Position numbers and translations under genes: made by a program
Part shown: positions 37,891-47,900 of the stretch, one piece after another
Layout: every line of letters starts with the position of its first letter
How positions within the stretch are numbered: the first letter of the stretch is position 1
Origin: Bombyx mori
Lineage: Eukaryota > Arthropoda > Insecta > Lepidoptera > Bombycidae
Direction: 5' to 3'
Length of the DNA stretch: 64,000 nucleotides
NCBI RefSeq assembly: GCF_030269925.1
Contig: NC_085111.1
Span: 4,766,142 to 4,830,141 of the forward strand
Notes under the pieces: model-generated
What the model was told of the DNA's origin: nothing
Databases searched by the model: none
What the model saw: the letters and a program-made list of their open reading frames with translations, nothing else

Positions 37891-40773
37891 TTAGGTTGCA
37901 CGTCGACCTCTTTGTCGAGTTCGACGAGTACGGTTACCGGGGTCCCTAAGCCTGCCCCTAGTATTAGAGCTGAAGGCATCTAATGCAAAGGTTATTGGAT
38001 CTGATGGATCCGTAAGGACGTGTCTAGGGCGTCGACGGTGACTGGCTCCTGCATGATCAGGATTCGGGGAGTAGTCAGCGGCGGCAACGATAAGGCGATT
38101 ATCATGACGCATAGCCTTATCGAAGTATCGTTCCGACGCTGACTTCATGTATTTCCGAATTGATTCGAGGCCCAGGTCGTCGTGTAGGTCAACGTTCCTC
38201 ACGAACCACGGAGCCCCGACAGCTAACCTGCAAAAGCGGGATTGTAGGGATTGGAGGGTGTCTATGTGTGTGCGGGCCGCGTGGGCGAACACCACACTCG
38301 CGTAAGTCATGACGGGCCTTATGCAAGTTTTGTAAAGTGTCACCTTGTTCCGAAGGGACATTTTACTCCGCTTACAGATCATGGGGTAGAGTCTACCGAG
38401 AATAAACGCAGCACGGTCACGGACTGATTTTATATGCGGGCGGAATGTCATCGATGCATCCAGGGTAACGCCCAGGTACTTGACCTTCCTAGCCCAGGGT
38501 ATGGGTTGTCTAAAGAGAGTAATCGGGGGTGTGAGATTCCTCCTCCTAATCCGGGAGGAAATCCGTGTGGAGCTTCCCCTCTGAAATAGCACCGCAGTAC
38601 TTTTCGCTGGGTTGATGTCTATGCGCCATTTTCGGAACCACTGTCCTAGCGCTAGAGCTGCGCTCTGAAGCTTCTTCGCGATTATGGACTTATTTCTACT
38701 AGAATAGTAAACAGTCGTGTCGTCGGCGAATAAAGCTAAATGGGTCGGCGGCGACCGGGGAATATCGTTGACGAATAAGCTAAATAAGAGGGGTGAGAGG
38801 ACAGAGCCTTGCGGGACTCCAGCTGTGAGAGGTCGTGGGGAGGAGCGGGTTCCCTCGACTCGATATCGAAAAGAGCGGTTCGACAAGAAGTCCCGTATGA
38901 TGAGCACGAGACTATCCGGCACGCTCATGTTGAATAGTTTGAAAATCAAACCATTGTGCCAGACTTTGTCGAACGCCTTTGCGACGTCGAAGAAGAGAGC
39001 TCCCGTGTATAACGGTTTTGGTCGATTAAGCCCCACAAGAATGTGCTCCGTGAGGCGGTGCACCTGTTGAACGCATGAGTGATTTGTACGGAATCCGAAT
39101 TGTTCATCGATGAGAATGCCCTTGGATGAGACGAAGTCTCTGAGGCGTTTGTAGAGCAGACGCTCATACAGTTTGCCTAGAGACATGAGGAGGCTAATCG
39201 GGCGGTAGCTCGTCGGATGATTTTTTGGTTTACCGGGTTTATGTATGCCGATAACGTCCGCTTCTTTCCACACCGCGGGAAAGATACAGTTCGCCATAGC
39301 GGCATTGAAAATAGATGCCAACATCACGATGAGTTGGACGGGTAGAAGCTTAATAACGCGGTTAGATATACCGTCGGAACCGGGAGCCTTGCGAGGACGT
39401 AGGTCTTTGATCAAGTCTTTAACTTCCATCGGGGTGACGGGTGGTAACGCATCCGAGGGTGGCAAGGAGGCTCTGCGTTCTACCTCACTGTCTACTAATT
39501 CTACATGAACAGGGTCCACGGATTGAGTGCTGGGCGTGCACTGGGTTTGCAATGTATCGGCCAGCAGCTCTGCTTTTTCATCATCATCGAACGCCGCGAG
39601 TCGGCCTGAGGGGCCTACAAGGGGGGGCATAGTTACTACCGTATCCGATTTGAGAGTACGAGCTAAGTGGTAGTAAGACCTTTGGGAGGGCGCGAGACTT
39701 TCTAAGAAATCAGACCATCTGGCATCTCGGACTTCGGCGATGCGAGACTTTACGTCGCGTTGTAGGGCACGCATTCGAATACGATTATCCACGGTAGGAT
39801 ACCTATCGTAGGCGCGGATCGAGGCGTTCTTAGCTCTAAGGAGTTCCCTAATATCGTCGGGCAATTTGAAGCGGTGAAGGAAGTCCTCCGCTACAACTTG
39901 CTTAGATGACCTATCTAATGTCGAGGTGATGTGTGACGTTAAGATGTCTATGGCTTCAGCGGTATCCTGAGGAGACGGGGTAGAGTCCGGGCTAAATGGG
40001 AGCGATGGTGGATCAGATTCAGCCAGGCTGATGCCCAGCGTGTGCCAATCCACCACAGTCCTCGTGACGGGAACGGAATCGGGAGCGCGACCGAGCTTCA
40101 TAACGACGGGACGGTGGTCTGAATCTAACTCAGAAACTACTTCGATCGAGTGTAAGCGCAGAGTTACGTTTTTTAATAACGCTATGTCGAGTATATCCGG
40201 GCGATGCGCGATATTTAGCGGGTAGTGAGTCGGGGTTAGCGGAGCGACGATATCGAAGGCGAGATCATCGACTAACGCGTCAAGTCGCCTGCCATTCGGG
40301 GTTGTGGTGTGTGAGTTCCACCTGACGTGTTTACAATTTAGGTCGCCCGCCAGAATGACAGAGCTTCCCATGCCGAGCAGCGCCTCGATATCACTGCTTA
40401 GAACTATCTTATCCGGTGGAAGATAAACGGACGCGATAACGATCGGCGCGTGTCCCGTCAGTGATATTCGGCATACTGATGCTTCGATGTTAGAAAGCGC
40501 GGGGGGGTCGAGTGGGACGCAGTGCAGGGCTCGTCTATAGTAAATGACGGTACCACCACCACGAGCAGTGAGCCTGTCGTTCCTAACCATGTTATAGTTC
40601 GCGATTTTAGGGTCGCAGCGCGCGGGCTTAAGCAGGGTCTCCTGCACCAAAAAGATGTCAATTTGATGGTCACGCAAAAAATCACAAACCTGATCACGTT
40701 GATTTGCGAGACCGTAAGCGTTAAAAAATCCTATCGTTACGGATAGGGGCTTTATTCTACTTATGTACGCCAT
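37891..40773 (-). CDS. Jockey ORF2: endonuclease and reverse transcriptase
   Basis: An intact 960-codon frame for the enzyme that nicks target DNA and copies the element RNA there. The N-terminal part is an apurinic-type endonuclease with QETLLK (near residue 41), GDLNCKHVRWNS (near 148) and SDHRPV (near 226). Reverse transcriptase follows from about residue 440, with KAPGSDGI, AFDKVWH, GVPQGSVLSP and catalytic FADD near 683. No RNase H domain is seen, as usual for Jockey. It starts 3 nt after the end of the ORF1 frame. No internal stop was found, so the enzyme may be functional. Confidence 0.92.
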   Translation of the reverse strand: MAYISRIKPLSVTIGFFNAYGLANQRDQVCDFLRDHQIDIFLVQETLLKPARCDPKIANYNMVRNDRLTARGGGTVIYYRRALHCVPLDPPALSNIEASVCRISLTGHAPIVIASVYLPPDKIVLSSDIEALLGMGSSVILAGDLNCKHVRWNSHTTTPNGRRLDALVDDLAFDIVAPLTPTHYPLNIAHRPDILDIALLKNVTLRLHSIEVVSELDSDHRPVVMKLGRAPDSVPVTRTVVDWHTLGISLAESDPPSLPFSPDSTPSPQDTAEAIDILTSHITSTLDRSSKQVVAEDFLHRFKLPDDIRELLRAKNASIRAYDRYPTVDNRIRMRALQRDVKSRIAEVRDARWSDFLESLAPSQRSYYHLARTLKSDTVVTMPPLVGPSGRLAAFDDDEKAELLADTLQTQCTPSTQSVDPVHVELVDSEVERRASLPPSDALPPVTPMEVKDLIKDLRPRKAPGSDGISNRVIKLLPVQLIVMLASIFNAAMANCIFPAVWKEADVIGIHKPGKPKNHPTSYRPISLLMSLGKLYERLLYKRLRDFVSSKGILIDEQFGFRTNHSCVQQVHRLTEHILVGLNRPKPLYTGALFFDVAKAFDKVWHNGLIFKLFNMSVPDSLVLIIRDFLSNRSFRYRVEGTRSSPRPLTAGVPQGSVLSPLLFSLFVNDIPRSPPTHLALFADDTTVYYSSRNKSIIAKKLQSAALALGQWFRKWRIDINPAKSTAVLFQRGSSTRISSRIRRRNLTPPITLFRQPIPWARKVKYLGVTLDASMTFRPHIKSVRDRAAFILGRLYPMICKRSKMSLRNKVTLYKTCIRPVMTYASVVFAHAARTHIDTLQSLQSRFCRLAVGAPWFVRNVDLHDDLGLESIRKYMKSASERYFDKAMRHDNRLIVAAADYSPNPDHAGASHRRRPRHVLTDPSDPITFALDAFSSNTRGRLRDPGNRTRRTRQRGRRAT

Positions 40774-40776
40774 TGA

Positions 40777-42434
40777 TTACCGGCGGAGTGAGGGGAGGAC
40801 GTACGTATTTAACGACGCGTATACGTCAGCGTATTCTTGCACAACGGCGATGAAGTGTTGTGCAGTGGAGGCGGCGCGAATGGCGTCACCCAAAGCATTA
40901 ACACGCTCAAAGTTGATCGACTGAAAAAAGTCGATCGCTAGAGCGAGATTGTCGGACGCGGTCGGAGTGCTGGTCGCGGGGGAGGAACGAATCACGGGGG
41001 AGGGACGTATCGTGGGGGCGGGACGAATCGCGGGGGAGGGAGCTACAGCCGTGTTCGTGTACGGCAACGGTTTAGCCCAGGCCGAGCCGCTGGGCACCGG
41101 CGCCGGCACGAAGGCAGGCTTAGCCTTCGGCACAGAGGGTGCCGTGGCTTTGATGGGCCAGGGCCAGAAGCTCGGAGGCGGTTTTGGCGCGCGACGCGGC
41201 GATTTATTTTAGGGGCTCGGGGGCATCCACGGTAATTCGCGGGGTGACCCTGTGTTCGGCACAGGACGCAGCTAGGTGGTTCCGTCGCGGTTTTTTGATC
41301 GCGAATGCAAAGAGTCGTGGCGTGATCGTCCAAACACTTGACGCATCGAGGACGCGCGTGACAATTACGGGAAGAATTCCCGTACAACTGACAGTTGTGG
41401 CACTGGCTCGGAGTGCCTTTTTTATGAGGGGTTTCCACGGTGATTCCGGAAAGCCTACAGACCGTTCGAACGTTAAAGATTTGCTTACCCTCGGGGGTAG
41501 ACTGGAGGGCGACGAGAACCATATTGTATGGCTCCCTCCCGCGTCCTGTGTGCATGCGGTGCACGGAGTTTACGGGTAGGCCTTGTTCGAGTAGGTCGGC
41601 CTTTACGAGCTCGGCATCTAACTCCTTGGGGATGCCACGTATGACAGCACGGAGCTCACGCTCCTCCTGGAGCGTATACGTATGATAACTTATACGCTCC
41701 TTTCGGAGGTAGCTTGAGAGGGCCCTATGGTCGTCGGGTGTTGCTACTTTTATCTGTATCCCGTTCGCGAGGTTACGGGCACTGACAAAATTTATGTTCT
41801 TGGCCTTAAGGGCCAGGGAGACACGGTCCCAAGCAGCCTTCTCTTGAAGAATCAACGGAGGAGGGGCCTGATTTCTCGTTTGTGCCACCGGGCGCGGCGA
41901 CGGCGTGGCACGGGGACAGGGAGCGACGGGGGTCGGAGGGCGGGGGCGCGACGCGTTCGCGGCTTTGCTTATTTTAGCGGCCGCGGAAGCTCGGGACTCC
42001 GCGGCGCGCTTCTTACCCTTTTGCACGAGGGTGAATCCATCTGTTAATGAGGCGGGAACGAGGTCAACCTCCATATCCGAGTCAGAGTCAGAGGACGAGG
42101 AGGAAGGCGCGGGAGCGGCGGACGCGACGGAAGCCGCAGATGATCGCTGAGGTAGAATGGAAGCTGCCGCGGTAGACGCGGGAGTTTTTCGCGACAGTAT
42201 GGGGGACATGGGTGTGCTGGGCGCGACGGAGGCTGCGGTGTACGGCGCGGGAGTTTTGCGCGCGCTTGCAGGGGACGCGGGAACGGCAAGCGTGGCGGAA
42301 ACAACGGGCGCGGCGGGCACGGCAGAACAGTTCACGGCGCGTTTAGCTTTGTAAGCTAAAAATTCTGATTCGAGGGCCGGGTATTTCTCGCTTAAGAATT
42401 CCGCGAGCAGTGTATTGGTTGGAGAAAACTCCAT
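40777..42434 (-). pseudogene. Jockey ORF1 (Gag-like RNA-binding protein), frameshifted
   Basis: ORF1 proteins coat the element RNA. The frame from the ATG at 42434 (MEFSPTNTLL) runs through a Ser/Ala/Pro-rich region and three cysteine knuckles (CHNCQLYG, CVKCLDDH, CVLCRTQGH), then leaves its family-like C-terminus near 41140-41200 and meets a stop at 41043. The expected C-terminus (ending SLNTYVLPSLRR) continues in another frame from about 41190 to 40777, directly before ORF2. This implies a one-base indel or a sequencing error. A longer upstream opening of the first frame exists, but the ATG at 42434 fits the protein better. Confidence 0.75.
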
Positions 42435-42654
42435 TTCTTCGGACTGCCCAGGGGGGGCTGCCCCGGGACTTAAACACGCGCTCGCCTTGCGGCGAGGCCC
42501 CTGTGTCGGTAACACTAAATTGGCCGAAGCGATTCTAGGAATTTTAGAAATTTTAGTGAATAGAATAAATAGAATAGAATTAGAGTGAATAGAACACCTG
42601 CACAGTTCCCGGGCGGCAATGCCTTGCAATTAGGCGCAGGTACAAATTCCGAGA

Positions 42655-42750
42655 AACACTTGGGCCACAGATGTGCCACGAACAATAATCTATTATCACC
42701 GGTAGTCACTTCCGACAAAACACTTGGACGCCAGATGTGCCACGAACCGA
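42655..42750. repeat. Direct repeat in the Jockey 5' UTR
   Basis: AGATGTGCCACGAAC occurs at about 42667 and again about 65 bp on, each preceded by an ACTTGG block. Repeated 5' UTR units can be part of the internal promoter of non-LTR elements; here this is inference. Confidence 0.5.
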
Positions 42751-42812
42751 GGTCGGGCAATCGAACGAACAATGAGCACGTCCACGCGCGTCGGTTGCTC
42801 AAATCGGAATGG

Positions 42813-42825
42813 CCCAAAACAACTC
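42813..42825. repeat. 13-bp target site duplication of the Jockey element, 5' side
   Basis: CCCAAAACAACTC, identical to 37635-37647. On the - strand this codes part of the RVVLG motif of the older element, which continues on both sides. Confidence 0.85.
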
Positions 42826-42938
42826 GCAGGGCTGTCACTTGTATTTTATCCAAACGTGACAGAGTTTTTTATCGCGTGGCTCCAACATAATTGAGTCAAA
42901 GTCGAATATACTGCGTATTAAAGCGTTATAACTACATA

Positions 42939-43008
42939 ACTTAATGGGGTGCCCATCCATACTCTCAGACTACTAAGTTTGAGAATATGGATGGGCACCC
43001 CATCAAGT
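42939..43008. repeat. 30-bp near-perfect inverted repeat with short loop
   Basis: Left arm 42939-42968 and right arm 42979-43008 pair over about 30 bp with roughly two mismatches. The arms contain ATGGGGTGCCCATCCATA and its complement. It lies inside the RT-thumb relic of the dead non-LTR element. Confidence 0.7.
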
Positions 43009-43487
43009 TCCGAAGAGGGCCCTCAATAAGTTCATATTCTTTTCACATTTATCAACTACTGTATCGACATGAGCTGTCCATTTAAGATGCGAGTCTAGAG
43101 TTAAACCGAGGAACCTAAGAGTATTTTAGACAGGAATAAACTCTTCTCTGTATTTTACTGCGACAGGAAGGATACTTTTTTCCTTGAGAATATAGCTACC
43201 TTTCTTTTGTGGGCTGAGATTTCCAAACCATGTTCTTCTTACCAAGTTCCAATAGAGTTCAGGCATTTAGTTAAAACAGACGATGCCACAGGATTGCTCT
43301 TATGAGTGTGTAGATGCACATATCATCAGCGTCTTGGATCAATTGGCAATTACTTGTTAATTTTGTGTGAATATCCTGAGTGAAAATATTAAATAGTATA
43401 GAGCTTAATACTGACCCTCGGGGTAGGCCTTTCCAAAGTTGTCTTCTATCTGTAAGTGATCTGTTGAAAAGTAGATGAATCTTGCGG

Positions 43488-44028
43488 TCATAATAAATAA
43501 TAAATAAATAATATTGGATTGACTGTTTGTAATAATAAAATAACCACTTTTTACTAAATGCGTAAGTATGTATACCACAGTACATATACCATTTTTTTTT
43601 TCATTTTTTCCTTCTGTTTGTGTATCTGTTTGTTCCGACTAATCTCTGGAACGGCTGGACCGATTTTGACGAGACTCACTGATAGGTAGCTGATGATATA
43701 AGGAGTAAGTTAGGCTACTTTTTTTAGACTAGCTTCACCCGCGGTACGACAATAACCGCGGGTAACATCGCGGGACTCAGCTATGTAATATAAAATGGAA
43801 ATATTTATTTTGAATAGCCCTACGAAAAAGTCTGCGACAGAATCGACGATCTATTTTATGTGAAGTCATTATCGCCAAAATAGTAAACCATGAAGAGGAA
43901 AGATTCGATTTTTTGTTTTGTTACGTTCTTTTTTTATTGTTTGTTACTGCCTGATTTCTATAAAAGAAAATTCAATAAGATCATTAATAAACTGCGGTTG
44001 CCGAAGCGAAGCGAGAGCGGGTCGCTAG
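43488..44028 (+). mobile_element. Helitron (family H4 relative) inside the dead non-LTR element
   Basis: The 3' end AGCGGGTCGCTAG followed by T and the internal ACCGCGGGTAACATCGCGGG match 23114-23449. The 5' end is placed at TCATAATAAATAATAAATAA by analogy and is uncertain by a few tens of bases. RT coding resumes on both sides. Confidence 0.75.
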
Positions 44029-44289
44029 TTGCATACAAATTGTACCAACTTGCAAGGTAAACTCAGTTGTAGCAGCTTGCTTCTGAGTACTAAAATTGGG
44101 ACTTTATCATATGCAGCAGAAATGGCGATAAAAACAGCTACAACAAAAACGTTCGAAGAGAAGGCATTACGAATATCAGAGATCAAAATAGAGTGGCATT
44201 CCGTAATACTTTTACCTTTTTCGGAATTCAAATTGTACAGGTGGTAATCTTTTATGGTTTTCCAAATACCAGTATAGTCTATTATCAAT

Positions 44290-44955
44290 TAAATATTCTG
44301 CTGTTTTACATATAGTTACACACAAAAACATGTAATACATATACATAGTTACATACACATACACAAACATGTAATAAAAACCATAACAAAAAACAGGTAA
44401 AAAAATATAACAAAAAAATTATAAAGGAAAGAGATATTCGTTAGAAACAAATGTGTGATACTGCTCAACCGTTATTTTTGTATGTCTGTGTGTTCGGTTA
44501 ATTTTTTAAACCACGTAACGAACTTTAACGTTGCTATAACTATGTATAACAAATGCGGAATAAATTCATAGAATAATAAATAGGAAAATCGATTCTTGTC
44601 CTTGGCACCATATAAAATGAAATATTAAGAATAATCGCAATTTGAACAATTACACGGAAACAAGGTAAACCTATAAATAGCGCGTCCCGGGCTCAGCTCG
44701 ATATTATTTAAGAGGCAAAGTACTTGAACATTATCATTTGTAAAGTAGGAAATCGTTTGGTTCGAATCTAGGTGCTTTCAGACTTCGGCTACGATAATCC
44801 GAAGCCGGGGCGGGTCGCCAGTTTTAATAACAAAACGAACCTGCAATCGCGGTCCGTTCGAAAAATAATTCTGTCAAAAACCTGTCTAACCTAGTGCCTA
44901 CACATTCGCACGGTTGTTCGCAGTGATCATATTCTGTTTGCTGTTGTGGCTGCGT
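44290..44955. other. AT-rich DNA upstream of PREP, with a Helitron-like end
   Basis: No gene. TCCGAAGCCGGGGCGGGTCG followed by CCAG at 44800-44823 resembles a decayed Helitron 3' end. The last 130 bp are the presumed PREP proximal promoter. Confidence 0.45.
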
Positions 44956-44960
44956 TAGCC

Positions 44961-44996
44961 TTTATAAGTGGGCGTGTTGGCTTCATCCAACTCAGT
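44961..44996 (+). promoter_or_regulatory. TATA box and arthropod initiator of PREP
   Basis: TTTATAAG at 44961-44968 is followed by TCAGT at 44992-44996, with the TATA motif about 30 bp upstream of the initiator A at 44994. This is the standard insect core promoter spacing. It would start transcripts only about 4 nt before the first in-frame ATG at 44998. Confidence 0.6.
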
Positions 44997-44997
44997 T

Positions 44998-47900
44998 ATG
45001 GGCTTGGTGTTCGCGATGCGTGCCTGTATAATATGTGTTTTAATAGCGTGCGCCTTTTTGCAGTGCACCGGCACGACAATATTGTCCTCAAGGAATATGC
45101 TGTATGACTATCCAGCGGTGAGGCGTGACGAAACCGTCGTCGACGACTATCATGGAACTAAGGTATTTAATAAAGTTTTTCTTGTTTGTTTTCAATAATA
45201 CAATTATTATTATAATACACACATTCCCACTCGGACATCGATAATTAATTTAGCACGATAATATTTAAGCGTGAAGCGTTTTGAATTACGTGTGTTCACG
45301 GCTCGCGGAAATAATAAAAGGTAGTAAGATAGTAAGTAGTACGCAACAATATTTGAATATAAATTTTTCGTAAACCGACTACAAGTGACACTCGTAGCCA
45401 TTAAAAGCTCATTTGGTATATTATGCTGTATCCGTTATAAATTTTTTTGTTTATTAAGTAATAGTCACACAAAAAAATCATTGAAAAACGAAATCAACGT
45501 GTGTATATGGCTGTATAATTTTAATTTTTGGAACCGGTTCGTAAAGGTCTTTTGTAAAATTGATAGGTACGTAAAATAAATGCAGTATTTTGAGAACGAT
45601 TGAAATATTATGAAATGACTATAAGCAGCGGCTTGGCTCTGTCCCTGACATTGCTGAGGTCCATGAGCGGCGGTAACCACTTACCATCAGGTGATCCGTA
45701 TGCTCGTCTACCTACAAGGGCAATAAAAAAAACTATGGAAACTTACGAATAACCTAGTAACGTTGTTTTTCACCCGCATATGCGTAACGTACCTCAGCGT
45801 ACAACATAACTATCTCATTGTCAAATTGTTCGAAATTCGACGGCGCTAAGATATCATTTACTTTCTTAATAAATACCGAAAACAGAGAAGGCCATACTAG
45901 TCAGAATCTTTTTGATTTGATTTAGATCAGTGTTGTTTCATATATGTTTCATAGCTCTAAGGTCTCAGTTTTTACAGTACAACGGCTGCCCCACCCTTCA
46001 AACCGAAACGCATTACTGCTTCACGCCAGAAATAGGCAGGGTGGTAGTACCTACCCGTGCGGACTCACAAGACGTCCTACCACCAGTAAATATACTTAGT
46101 AAATGTGCTTAGTGCGAGTTTTTTAACTTCTCCGATCGCGTAAAAGTTAACTCAAATTTGTATGGAGTTGGAACAGCGCCCCTAGCGGCAAACCTAGATC
46201 GTACCAATGTACTCACAAAAACCGATAACCCAATCTAAAGATTTCCTGAAAATCTCATCGAAATCGGTTCAGCCACTTCGAAGTCTATAAAGAACACTCA
46301 TATACACATCGAGTTTTATATCTATAGATTGTACCTACTATACTAGACCGGTATCGCATAGCCGAAAGTACTGTTAAGATCTTCGTTCCAGTTGTGGTTA
46401 TTTCAGTATAATTATTTCGGGTAAACTTCATCTTCGACGAAGTAGAACACGCGATTGCCAGTGACAGAAATACATATAATCGTATTATTATTTTATAAAT
46501 ATCATTGTGGGGTAAAAAAATAATCGTTAAATCTAAATAACTCGTTATTGAAAGTTGAAAATTAATTTTACATAACTTAATTTTTTTTTTACAAATATGC
46601 AACACGAGAAAAATATCTATTTATTGGTGTTGGGTTTTCTCCCAAATTTCTAAAAATACTTCCTTTAATATACCCAATTTTGTGCGAGACTTGAATTCGA
46701 AGACTGAATTAAATCGAGATAAGGGCTACTACTCAACCATTGAACAGAACTCATAACTGCTTATGGCTCAACGTCAGGACGGCGGTATCGATCTGGGCGG
46801 TGACCGAAATCGAAATTATAAGAAGAGATAAAAAGTTAACTAAAGTCAACTACCTAACTCAAGAACTGCTTTAAAATTCAATGTATATTTATAAATTATC
46901 CACTAATACTGTAAACTGTAAATAATAACTTAAATTGAAATAAGATTGAAAACCGTAAATATTATTTGTTTTTTTTTTCGTACTTTTATTACATCAACCA
47001 GCATAGTTTTACATTAAGCGCTTAAGAAAATCAATTAAAAAAAAACGTATAAATTATTAATATATACTTACTGTACAAACCTCGTGTCGCGATTCTCACG
47101 ACTTTGTTGTAGGAACATAGTTTCGCTAACAACGCAATATAGACCTCACGTGTCAGTATATAGGTTTACTAGGTCACAAGTACTTGTGAATAAGTAATAG
47201 TTTATTGTTTCAAGAAAATAAAGGCGTTCGATATAATGCCAGCCAAGCAATACCTCTGAGGCGATTTAAATTCTTGCACACGTTCTTCTAATAGTAAAAT
47301 TTGTGAAATGAATTTGTGAAAAATGAATTCTGCGGTAAAGAAATAATATCGTGCAGTGGTTGGTATACTTGGTAATGGATGAGGGACAGTCGAAAACCGG
47401 GCTCAAACTGTAACAGACTCGTGGAATAAAAGTGAGAACACACTAGTGGATATTTCCACTTTGTTTATTCCCTCCGAAATGCAGTCATACGTTCAATTCT
47501 GGATAGAAGTGTATTTTTTTTAACCTACCTATGTTGATAGCCTTGAGAGTCCATTTCAACTCCGCCTTAACGTGTAGGTGAGCTCACGTGGCTCAAACCG
47601 GGAGTGTTGCTAACACTGGCCCTAGCAAGAGCAGTGCTTCGCAGAATCTACCACCGAATCGGAAACGCGACCCATTGAGAAGATACAGCGAGAAACTCGT
47701 GGGAAGTGTCTATGGATTAATTTACTCGTCGAGCCCTTCGTCGCAAGCGACGGGTTGGGCGAGAACGGTGACCGGCAAGAATGGTCGGGATAACCACCAC
47801 ACAATTAAGGCTTCAGTCTCGCATCCCAACATAGATTGCATTGGGCATGGTCAGCTAAACCATGTAGGACAAAAAATAAAATCTCACCCTTAAATAGGGC

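Larger units (their letters stand above)
37648..42812 (-). mobile_element. Near-complete Jockey-type non-LTR retrotransposon
   Basis: About 5.2 kb on the - strand: 5' UTR (42812 to about 42435), ORF1 (about 42434-40777, frameshifted), ORF2 (40773-37891) and 3' UTR with an AAGA-rich tail (37890-37648). A 13-bp duplication, CCCAAAACAACTC on the + strand, flanks it at 37635-37647 and 42813-42825. It is inserted in the RT-thumb region of an older non-LTR element. Its 3' UTR is the source type of the subfamily B fragments elsewhere in the window. Confidence 0.88.
36173..44288 (-). pseudogene. Degenerate RNase H-bearing non-LTR retrotransposon, split by three insertions
   Basis: Five collinear - strand pieces make up this relic. 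They are RT fingers/palm (44288-44029, with DISAAYD-type motif degraded to AISAAYDKVP), RT palm (43487-43271, GLPRGSVLS and a YADD box degraded to DADD), RT thumb (to 42813), connection (37647-36960), RNase H (36955-36704, FYTDASK) and a zinc-finger-like C-terminus (36499-36173, CDCGTEEGTVDHIFFNC). The reading frame contains stops and shifts, so it is dead. The organisation fits an I-like element with RNase H; the exact clade is not certain. Helitrons at 43488-44028 and 37214-37483 and a Jockey element at 37648-42812 interrupt it. Confidence 0.75.

Noticed and set aside
38717..42890. Many + strand frames of 60-130 codons across the Jockey element
   Set aside because: All are antisense shadows of ORF1 and ORF2, which carry the family motifs on the - strand.
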